NCBI GenBank assembly: GCA_030426065.1
Contig: JAUHZH010000018.1
Coordinates: 1-12,684 of the forward strand
Source: Gammaproteobacteria bacterium
Lineage (GTDB): Bacteria > Pseudomonadota > Gammaproteobacteria > Xanthomonadales > Marinicellaceae
Direction: 5' to 3'
Length of the DNA stretch: 12,684 nucleotides
The notes under the pieces are model-generated. The model did no database searches and was not told where the DNA came from. It saw only the letters and a list, made by a program, of their open reading frames with translations. Positions 6,565 through 12,684 of the stretch are shown in pieces; the first letter of the stretch is position 1; each line of letters starts with the position of its first letter. The position numbers and the translations under genes are program-made.

Positions 6565-8310
6565 ATGTTTAAGAACCATTCAAAGACCCTGATTTTGAGC
6601 AGCCTGTTGCTGGCCGGTCAGGCCAGCGCCTTCGTTACCGTCGGCACAGACAACGCTTGCGATTATCAGGCCGGTGCCACCAGCATACAGTCTTTACTGG
6701 ACGCCGGTGAAAACAACATACGGATCACCAACCAGGAGACCTTTTATGAATCCATACAGTTCAGCCAAAGTGGTCACATCATTGGTGGCTTTGATAATTG
6801 CACCGCAGCCAGCAACGGTGTTTACAGCAATGAAAAATCACGAATCAATGGTGACCAACTCGGGCCAGTGATAAAAGTCAATTCCCCCAATGACGACAGT
6901 GACCAGTACGTTTACTTGAAAGGTCTGGTTTTGACTGGTGGTGTCAACCAGGGGTTTCATGCAGGCGGCGGAGTTTCGGTCTATGACCTGAGTGATAACT
7001 TCATCCAGGTCACCATCGAGGACAGCCTCATTTCTAACAACACCGGTAACCGCGGTGGTGGATTGTCCATCAGCGGCACTTCAGTACGGGCCAACCTGTT
7101 CAACACCATCATCTTGAATAACCGGGTGTTGGGAGCCGCCGGTGGTTCTGCTTTGGGTGGCGGTGTCTATTGCAACAAAGGTGAATTCATCTTGAACCGC
7201 AACTCTGGGATTTCCGGTAACACCGCCTATTCTCAAATTCAAAATGCCGGCATGGGTGGCGGCTTATATGCCACCGGTGGCTGTGAAGTCAAACTCAATT
7301 CAGGAACCGTCGGTGGTGTACTGGATTTTCGAGGCGTCAGCTACAACGTCGCCAGCTCACATGGCGGTGGTGTGTACCTGAGGAATGGTGCCAAAGCGAC
7401 TGCTGACAGCCAAGTCTATGGCGCGCCCATCAACATCAACAACAACATCGCCGACTCCAACTCAACTGGTTTTGGTGACGGTGGCGGCATATATGTGGAA
7501 GGTGATGACGCGTCTTTTCATGCCATGGGTTTGAAACTCAATGACAATGAAGCTGAAAATGGCGGTGGTGCCAAGGCCACCGATGGTGCCTTGCTGTTTC
7601 TCTACAACAACGGTGCCTGTTGGAACAACCAACAATGCAATGAAATCAGCGGGAACGACACCCATGCCAATACGGGCAAAGGCGGTGCCATTTATCTGGA
7701 TCAGGGATTTGCTGACTTGGGTTATGCCCGAGCCACGGGCAACAAGTCGGTTGCTGGCAGTGTGGTTTATGCCCACAATGGTTCCAATTTTGCCATGAAA
7801 AGAACCATTGCCAACGACAATGGCGATGACTCTTTGTGGGCCACAGAATCCACGTATCATTTTGTCTCCAGTAACTTCACCATGACCCACGTCACCTCGG
7901 CCAACAACCAAGCCCAAGCCGCCACCATCAGGCAAACCAATGGTGCCCACCACATCAGCAACTCGGTGTTTCAAGAGCCACTGACCAATCAATTCGGCAA
8001 CTTGATCAATGCCAGTGGTAGCAAAGATTGCTTGTTGGTCGATAACAATTATGGCATTGGGAATCAAGTCTCCAATGTGTTGATTGGTGATGCCTTGTTG
8101 TCTGAGACCCACCACCTCACTGATGGCTCTGACGCCATTGACCGTTGTTTTGACATCCACGGCGTTCCCAGCAACCAACAATTGGACATTGATGGTGAAA
8201 TGGCACCCCACGACCACCCGGATTATGGAAATGGTGGTGCATTGATCGACATGGGAGCAGATGAGTGGTTGCCCAGTGATGTGATCTTCAAGAACACCTT
8301 TGAAGACTGA
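6565..8310 (+). CDS. Secreted right-handed parallel beta-helix protein (Pmp-like GGG repeats)
   Basis: 581 residues from the chosen start. Start choice: an in-frame ATG at 6505 overlaps the mddA stop, but its extra 20 residues are polar; the ATG at 6565 follows an AAAGAGAG purine run and begins a standard signal peptide (basic start, LILSSLLLAG core, cleavage after ASA at 22). Seen in the mature protein: repeated GGG[VLI]-type turns (GGGVSV, GGGLSI, GGGVYC, GGGLYA, GGGVYL, GGGIYV, GGAIYL), each followed by N-rich strands such as SLISNNT, the look of a pectin-lyase-like beta-helix and of polymorphic outer-membrane proteins. No autotransporter barrel or LPXTG signal. It ends D-V-I-F-K-N-T-F-E-D. 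Inference: exported surface or periplasmic adhesin or glycan-binding protein; enzymatic residues cannot be identified. Probably co-transcribed with mddA. Confidence 0.8.
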   Translation: MFKNHSKTLILSSLLLAGQASAFVTVGTDNACDYQAGATSIQSLLDAGENNIRITNQETFYESIQFSQSGHIIGGFDNCTAASNGVYSNEKSRINGDQLGPVIKVNSPNDDSDQYVYLKGLVLTGGVNQGFHAGGGVSVYDLSDNFIQVTIEDSLISNNTGNRGGGLSISGTSVRANLFNTIILNNRVLGAAGGSALGGGVYCNKGEFILNRNSGISGNTAYSQIQNAGMGGGLYATGGCEVKLNSGTVGGVLDFRGVSYNVASSHGGGVYLRNGAKATADSQVYGAPININNNIADSNSTGFGDGGGIYVEGDDASFHAMGLKLNDNEAENGGGAKATDGALLFLYNNGACWNNQQCNEISGNDTHANTGKGGAIYLDQGFADLGYARATGNKSVAGSVVYAHNGSNFAMKRTIANDNGDDSLWATESTYHFVSSNFTMTHVTSANNQAQAATIRQTNGAHHISNSVFQEPLTNQFGNLINASGSKDCLLVDNNYGIGNQVSNVLIGDALLSETHHLTDGSDAIDRCFDIHGVPSNQQLDIDGEMAPHDHPDYGNGGALIDMGADEWLPSDVIFKNTFED

Positions 8311-8332
8311 CGATCACCTCCAACCACCGCAC

Positions 8333-8366
8333 AACACGACCCATTCTTGCCCTTGGGTCGTGTTTT
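8333..8366 (+). terminator. Intrinsic terminator after the beta-helix gene
   Basis: AACACGACCCA (8333-8343) and TGGGTCGTGTT (8354-8364) form a perfect 11-bp stem with a 10-base loop, followed by two more Ts (four in a row). It starts 22 bases after the stop codon. The strong stem and short T-tract close the mddA/beta-helix unit. Confidence 0.85.
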
Positions 8367-8655
8367 GCCAAGTGCTCAGCTGCCCCCCACACATCCCACC
8401 ACTTATAAGTCATAAAAGAACAAAATGTGCAGCTTAAATCATTTCATTTAATGTACAAATCATATAACATATATTGTTGACCCAAAGAGCACAAGAATCT
8501 CTATAGGTCATTTGCCATGACTCAAAATAAAATGATCATGGCAAGTTGCTGCCGGTCATCAACTGGTGGCAAATTTCAAAAAAGGACGACCTCAGAATAG
8601 CGGATTAATTTCTGAATCAGTCCACTTATACAAAACAACAACATGAGGAAAAAAT
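8367..8655 (+). promoter_or_regulatory. Gene-free leader region: AT-rich promoter zone and three hairpins
   Basis: No coding frame of note. 8401-8480 is AT-rich and holds a perfect 10-bp palindrome, ACTTATAAGT (8401-8410). Candidate promoter: TTGACC (8477-8482), 19 bases, TATAGG (8502-8507). Downstream come three inverted repeats. H1 is TTGCCATGA (8512-8520) with TCATGGCAA (8536-8544). H2 is TTGCTGCCGGT (8546-8556) with ACTGGTGGCAA (8562-8572), an 11-bp RNA stem if three G-U pairs are allowed. H3 is TCAGAA (8592-8597) with TTCTGA (8610-8615). H1 and H2 are one base apart and share TTGC/GGCAA ends, so alternative pairing is possible. H1 may instead be a DNA operator at the transcription start. 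No known riboswitch class recognised. Confidence 0.45.
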
Positions 8656-9024
8656 ATGACAAACCCAACGATAAATGTGTCTTTGAGCTCCCTGAACCCG
8701 GGAACAACACCTACAGTCACACAAACAGTGGAAGTTAATGAAGGGGGGCAATTGGATGTGACCGTGGATTGGCCCTCAACTGGCAGCAACGACATCAGTG
8801 TGAAGTTAGATTTCAGTGAAAGTGGAGATCAAGACCCGTTCAATGACGTCGATGGCGGGAGCACATCATTTGACTTAAGCCGCAACCCACCGGCCACATC
8901 AGCCACAAATACATTGACCGTTAAAAATGATGCCACAGTCACAACTGACACCTACGAATTGACATTAACCATTGGTGGTCAGCAGTATTCGACAGACCCC
9001 AGGATTATCATTGACGAAGATTAA
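8656..9024 (+). CDS. Small acidic Thr-rich protein, unknown function
   Basis: 122 residues; not recognised with confidence. The ATG follows TGAGGA with good spacing, so the start is well supported. Seen: no signal peptide, no membrane segment, no cysteine; many Thr, Ser, Asp and Asn; alternating hydrophobic/polar strands (INVSLSSL, TQTVEVNEGG, LDVTVDW, ISVKLDFS, NTLTVKND, YELTLTIGG) that suggest an all-beta, Ig-like single-domain fold. The C-terminus reads YSTDPRIIIDED. That DP-x-I-I ending faintly recalls a family of small bacterial hypothetical proteins named for DP/EP motifs, but I cannot verify this. It stands alone between a terminator and a convergent kinase gene, behind an unusually structured leader. 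Coding is likely from the ribosome site, length and regular strand pattern; the role is unknown. Confidence 0.7.
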   Translation: MTNPTINVSLSSLNPGTTPTVTQTVEVNEGGQLDVTVDWPSTGSNDISVKLDFSESGDQDPFNDVDGGSTSFDLSRNPPATSATNTLTVKNDATVTTDTYELTLTIGGQQYSTDPRIIIDED

Positions 9025-9990
9025 TTGTGTTGTCACATAAAATTATTCTGTTATTTTAATAATTGCTCAAATCTTTCATCATTTCTGGTCATGGCCAGAA
9101 ATGGTGATTTAATTACTTCATCAATTGGATGGTTTTTGTCAATTGCCACTCTTAAGTGATGCAATGACTGATCTACCATTCCGAGTTGCTCGTAAGCAAT
9201 AGCCAGTACAAAGTTTTCAGAGCTTGCCGTAGAATCTTTTATTTGTGATGCATAATAAGTTGTGTTTTCTGAATCACTTAAATGTGCAAAATACGAAGCT
9301 AAATCAGCTTTAACCAATGAGTCATTTGGATTGATATCCAGTGACTGCTTGGCCAATTTAATTGCCATTTGGTAGCTATCTATACTTTTACTGTTGTTGG
9401 TAAGCTTATAAGCATCAGCCAAATTTCCCCAATGTAAATAGTAATCACCCCTTAGCTCTACTGCTTTTTCGAAAGCTTCAACTGCCTCATTATAGTTTTC
9501 GACATAAAACAACATGGTACCAAGATTGGAATAAGCCCTGTCAGATGGATTGAGCTCTATGGCTTTTTTACTATAAAAAATGGCATTATTTACTTCTCCC
9601 AAAGCATAGTAAATACCAGCCATGTTTCGAACCCCTATGTCATTATTTGGGCTCATTTCTGATAACTTTTGGAATTGTTCCAAAGCCTTCTCAAAAGCCC
9701 CGGTTTGATAATAAAAAATCCCAAATCCAGATACAACACGCCAATTATTAGGCTCCGCATCAGTTAATTTTTGATAAATGACTTCAGCCTGCTCAGTTTC
9801 ACCTTTTTTAATGTAGGCTTTGGCTAAACCTATCTGAGAAAGGGCATGCTTTGGGTTTTGAGACACACTGGCTTTATATAACTGTACAGCTGAATCATAT
9901 TCGCCTTTTTTCATTAACAATTCAGCGGACAAAAAATTTATCTGTCCATTGTTTGAATTGATTCTTTTCAAATTGCTGATTGTCGCACTC
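9025..9990. other. Low-GC segment covering the 3' third of the kinase gene
   Basis: Hand counts of 60-base lines give about 30-40% G+C for lines starting at 9061, 9241, 9361, 9541, 9721, 9841 and 9901, against 45-48% for lines at 10021, 10081, 10141, 10201 and 11341 in the same gene. The change falls near 9,990, at about kinase residue 627, inside the TPR region. The reading frame is unbroken. It suggests a different origin or different constraint for the distal TPRs. Confidence 0.6.
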
Positions 9991-11870
9991 ATCTCGTTCA
10001 ACCATTGTGAGTCACCAGTTTTATGAAATTTGCGCAACTGCACTTCAGCCAAACCCACCAGGGCTGCCTGATATTTGTCATCAATCTCAATGGCATTTTG
10101 AAATGCAACCAGTGCTTTATCAGCATTGCCAGCCTGGTCGAATCGATACAGATACCCCCTGCCCTGAACATATTCTCTGTATGCACCATCAAGCTGAGGC
10201 CTTTGGGCTCGAAATTTTTCTGACAATCCATCCGGCACTTGCCAACCCAAAAGTTCCAAGGCCTGAGACCTGATCAAACCATGCCCTTGAAACAGTTCAT
10301 CGGCTTGGATATTGACTTCCGCTGTTTTGACCTGTTGACCAGTTGCCGCGTCCAACAAATTCATGACCAACAATCGGGTTGAACCCATGTGTTGGATGCT
10401 GCCAGTTAATGCCAGATTTACCCCGTATTTATCTGCAACGGCTTGCAATGATTGGTCCTTCATGCGGCTGATTTCAGTCGAAGGCACAATCCATGTGTTG
10501 TTTTGCTCAGCTGCAATGGCGGCCAGGTCACTGCCAAGGTTGACTGCCAAGCCATCTCCAAAGAGTTGTATCAATGGGTCACCGCTGATGTTTTCAAAAG
10601 GCAGGATGGCTATTTTATTGGCCTCCGCCAACTGCTGCTCAATCAATTGTTGTGTAGATGCTGGAAACAGCACGTCTTTTACTGACCAACCCAGACCGAC
10701 CATAAAGGGAATCAGGATGGCGGCTTTTGTCAGCCAGTGACGTTTTTGCCACCAATTCTTTTGGTAAGTTAATTCCCCATAAATTCGATGCAATTCTTCT
10801 GCCAATTCATTCGAACTTTGCCAGCGGTCATCTTTCTGAGAGGCCAGCATTTTATCAAGCAAGTGAACCAAAGCTTCAGGCAGGTCAGGTATCTCTTGTT
10901 TGATTGGTATGATTTGACCTTCACATATTGCTTCCTGAATGGCGGAGGTGTCTTTGCCTTGAAAAGGCCTTTTACCACAAAGCATTTGATACAACAGAAT
11001 ACCAAAAGAAAAGACATCTGAACGTTGGTCCAGATTCAAACCCCTGACCTGCTCAGGTGACATGTAACTGGGCGTACCAACAGCCATTGTCTTGGTTTGC
11101 TTGTTCTCCCCCTGTTCAAGCGATTGACTTGCACTTTGTTGCTCTATCAACCCTGCGATACCAAAGTCCAGTATTTTCAACGTTCCATCAGCACTGATCA
11201 TGATGTTCTGAGGTTTGATGTCACGGTGAATGATGTATTTTTGATGTGCTGAATTCAAACCGTCCGCAATTTGGCAAGCATAAGACACCGCAGTCAGCAA
11301 ATCCAACCCGTCCTCTGGGATCAATTCATCAAGCGGTTGGCCATCTACCCACTCCATGACGATGTAGTTGCTGTCAGCTGTTCTTGCGACATCGTATATG
11401 GTCACTATGTTGGGGTGGTTGAGTTTACTCGCCATGCGTGCCTCATCGATCAAAGCATCCGCACTCAGTTGTTTACTTCCCATCACAGGCCGCATCATTT
11501 TAATCGCCACATCACGGTGTAAGGTTTTGTCTTTGGCATGATAAACCGCCCCCATGCCCCCTTGACCTAAAATTTCCAGGACTTCAAATTGCGCCAAATC
11601 TCCAGCCAATTGGAAAGTCATTTGGTCTTTGTTTGCTTTTTTCTGTTGCGCCAATATTTCTGGTGCAACGGTTACATCTGGATCTGGCTTTTGTGGAAGG
11701 CCAGGTGCAATGGTGGCATCAGGATGCTGATTTGATGGTGGGTTTTGCGGAGCGATGGTCTCATCCCCAATGGGTTGATCCAGTGGCGTATCGCACAGCT
11801 GACAATGGGTGGCACCTTTGCCATTTTGATGTAAACATTGAGGGCAAATTAAGTGGTTTTTTTGATCCAT
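9051..11870 (-). CDS. Membrane Ser/Thr protein kinase with zinc ribbon, TolB-like and TPR region
   Basis: 939 residues. Seen, in order: a zinc-ribbon CPxC-x10-CxLC (C9, C12, C23, C26); a Pro-rich linker with three D-x-T-[IV]-A-P repeats (DETIAP 36-41, DATIAP 51-56, DVTVAP 65-70); a complete Hanks-type kinase domain at about 95-365 with GQGGMGAVY (102-110), K124, E143, HRDIKPQN (215-222), DFG (235-237) and SPE (271-273), all catalytic residues present; one membrane helix at about 382-400; a TolB-like segment (IAILPFENISGDP.., from 420); and about nine TPRs to the end. Topology: kinase in the cytoplasm, TPR region outside. Inference: a receptor kinase; the threonines of the linker repeats are candidate autophosphorylation sites. 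The ATG at 11870 lies just before the zinc ribbon, though no Shine-Dalgarno is visible. Targets unknown. Confidence 0.9.
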   Translation of the reverse strand: MDQKNHLICPQCLHQNGKGATHCQLCDTPLDQPIGDETIAPQNPPSNQHPDATIAPGLPQKPDPDVTVAPEILAQQKKANKDQMTFQLAGDLAQFEVLEILGQGGMGAVYHAKDKTLHRDVAIKMMRPVMGSKQLSADALIDEARMASKLNHPNIVTIYDVARTADSNYIVMEWVDGQPLDELIPEDGLDLLTAVSYACQIADGLNSAHQKYIIHRDIKPQNIMISADGTLKILDFGIAGLIEQQSASQSLEQGENKQTKTMAVGTPSYMSPEQVRGLNLDQRSDVFSFGILLYQMLCGKRPFQGKDTSAIQEAICEGQIIPIKQEIPDLPEALVHLLDKMLASQKDDRWQSSNELAEELHRIYGELTYQKNWWQKRHWLTKAAILIPFMVGLGWSVKDVLFPASTQQLIEQQLAEANKIAILPFENISGDPLIQLFGDGLAVNLGSDLAAIAAEQNNTWIVPSTEISRMKDQSLQAVADKYGVNLALTGSIQHMGSTRLLVMNLLDAATGQQVKTAEVNIQADELFQGHGLIRSQALELLGWQVPDGLSEKFRAQRPQLDGAYREYVQGRGYLYRFDQAGNADKALVAFQNAIEIDDKYQAALVGLAEVQLRKFHKTGDSQWLNEMSATISNLKRINSNNGQINFLSAELLMKKGEYDSAVQLYKASVSQNPKHALSQIGLAKAYIKKGETEQAEVIYQKLTDAEPNNWRVVSGFGIFYYQTGAFEKALEQFQKLSEMSPNNDIGVRNMAGIYYALGEVNNAIFYSKKAIELNPSDRAYSNLGTMLFYVENYNEAVEAFEKAVELRGDYYLHWGNLADAYKLTNNSKSIDSYQMAIKLAKQSLDINPNDSLVKADLASYFAHLSDSENTTYYASQIKDSTASSENFVLAIAYEQLGMVDQSLHHLRVAIDKNHPIDEVIKSPFLAMTRNDERFEQLLK

Positions 11871-11901
11871 ACATCAGTCAAAGGTTGGCACATTGCCAAT
11901 G

Positions 11902-11931
11902 ATTATAAGGAGTCGCCACCACATGAGTCAA
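11902..11931 (-). promoter_or_regulatory. Sigma70 promoter of the kinase gene
   Basis: On the minus strand TTGACT (11931-11926), an 18-base spacer and a perfect TATAAT (11907-11902). The transcript would start near 11895, giving a leader of about 25 bases with no Shine-Dalgarno-like run. It lies in the 75-bp gap after the cyclase gene, so the kinase can be transcribed independently of it. Confidence 0.75.
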
Positions 11932-11945
11932 TCTCACGATTTTGT

Positions 11946-12684
11946 TCAAGTTTGGGAAAATCTGACCGTTTGGTTCCTGCCTCGTGCTTTGGCTTGATAC
12001 AAGGCTGCATCTGCATTCTCTAGCAATGACAAAGGATTGTGATCGACTTGATGTTGGATGCTGGCAACGCCAATGCTCACTGTAACTGCAATTGAGCTGT
12101 CGCCTTTGTTGAACTTGTGTTTTTCAGTGGACTGCCTGATGCGTTCTGCCAAATCATGTGCTGCCAATTCGTCCGCATTGGGCAGCAGCACGATGAATTC
12201 TTCACCACCAAAACGACCCACCACATCTTGCTGACGTGTCAGGGATTTTATGATTTCAGAGAACCCTTGTAAGACTTGATCACCGGTGGTGTGACCAAAA
12301 TTGTCATTGATGTTTTTGAAGTGATCCAAATCCAAGATCAACAATGAAAGCGGATGCTTACTTTCTTGGGCTTCACTGAAATGCCTGGAAAGGGCTTCAT
12401 CCACATGCTTCCTTGTGGACAGCTGGGTTAAATCATCGGTGATGGCCCTTCGGTAAAGCATGCTGTTATGCAAAGCGATGCTGGTGTGTGCCGAAAAAGT
12501 GGTTAAAAACGGAATTTGTTCGGGAGTGAAATTATGAGGCAATTGTTGGTTGTCCAAATAAATCACTCCTATGACCTCTTCTTCTTGAACCAAAGGGATG
12601 GCAACAATGCTTCGACCACCACCACTTTCAACAGGTTTGAGGTCATTCAAAGCCGTGTTCAACTGTGCATCCCCAATGATCAAG
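11946..12684 (-). CDS. GAF-GGDEF diguanylate cyclase (N-terminus beyond window)
   Basis: The frame is open to the window end; the first readable codons (TTG ATC ATT) are internal, so the true start lies outside. Seen in the 245 visible residues: the second half of a GAF domain (RSIVAIPLVQEEEVIGVIYLD..FTPEQIPFL), a short helical linker, then a full GGDEF domain with LDLDHFKNIND (metal-binding aspartates near 118-120), active-site GGEEF (159-163) and the DAALYQAKARGRN end. RQQD (150-153) sits exactly five residues before GGEEF and is an intact RxxD inhibitory site. Known role: makes cyclic di-GMP from two GTP, with product inhibition through RxxD. Visible parts carry no membrane helix. It ends 75 bp upstream of the kinase start, on the same strand. 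The unseen N-terminus could hold a further sensor or an FHA domain. Confidence 0.92.
   Translation of the reverse strand, partial: LIIGDAQLNTALNDLKPVESGGGRSIVAIPLVQEEEVIGVIYLDNQQLPHNFTPEQIPFLTTFSAHTSIALHNSMLYRRAITDDLTQLSTRKHVDEALSRHFSEAQESKHPLSLLILDLDHFKNINDNFGHTTGDQVLQGFSEIIKSLTRQQDVVGRFGGEEFIVLLPNADELAAHDLAERIRQSTEKHKFNKGDSSIAVTVSIGVASIQHQVDHNPLSLLENADAALYQAKARGRNQTVRFSQT

Noticed and set aside
7462..8217. 251-codon open frame on the minus strand within the beta-helix gene
   Set aside because: Antisense shadow of a Gly/Asn-rich repetitive gene; no ribosome site and no recognisable domain.
8401..8410. Perfect palindrome ACTTATAAGT as an operator
   Set aside because: A single 10-bp A/T-rich palindrome with no second copy or nearby promoter box; kept only as a note in the leader region.
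9041..9064. AATTATT / AATAATT inverted repeat between the small protein and the kinase gene
   Set aside because: Only A-T pairs with a loose loop in an AT-rich stretch, overlapping the kinase stop codon; expected by chance.

Overview
The window reads as chromosomal DNA of a mid-GC Gammaproteobacterium. It combines a periplasmic/outer-membrane cytochrome-type protein, an MddA-type methyltransferase, a secreted parallel beta-helix protein ending in an IFKNTFED-like tail, and two large one-pass membrane signalling proteins that carry TolB-like and TPR regions. From memory this mix resembles Marinicella or Xanthomonadales-like lineages, but nothing here proves the genus. I see no phage, transposon, CRISPR, tRNA or rRNA sequence.

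Layout, left to right. (1) 1-1644 (+): 3' part of a diheme c-type cytochrome protein resembling the middle and C-terminal parts of HzsA-like proteins. (2) 1676-2650 (-): an MDR-superfamily quinone oxidoreductase, convergent with the cytochrome gene. (3) 2741-3172 (-): a complete guanidine-efflux unit, made of a sigma70 promoter, a two-hairpin mini-ykkC (guanidine-II) riboswitch with a visible Shine-Dalgarno-masking alternative hairpin, an SMR exporter of the Gdx/SugE type, and a terminator. (4) 3235-5571 (-): a CadC-like membrane regulator (winged helix, one membrane segment, TolB-like and TPR sensor). Upstream of it are four direct repeats at an exact 11-bp period, in the gap it shares with (5). 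(5) 5729-8366 (+): an mddA-like integral membrane methyltransferase and a secreted beta-helix protein, closed by a strong terminator. (6) 8367-8655: an AT-rich, hairpin-rich leader. (7) 8656-9024 (+): a small acidic Thr-rich protein of unknown function. (8) 9051-11870 (-): a Ser/Thr kinase with an N-terminal zinc ribbon, one membrane segment, and TolB-like and TPR regions, transcribed from a near-consensus promoter. (9) 11946-12684 (-): the 3' part of a GAF-GGDEF diguanylate cyclase, cut by the window end.

The clearest functional story is guanidine sensing and export, where promoter, RNA switch, ribosome site and transporter all agree. The second theme is signal transduction. The winged-helix regulator and the kinase share one plan, a cytoplasmic output domain joined through one membrane helix to an extracytoplasmic TolB-like/TPR region, and a c-di-GMP synthase lies directly upstream of the kinase. 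The 11-bp repeat array is a good candidate operator for the winged-helix regulator. The last third of the kinase gene is clearly more AT-rich than its surroundings, which suggests separate ancestry or replacement of its TPR tail.
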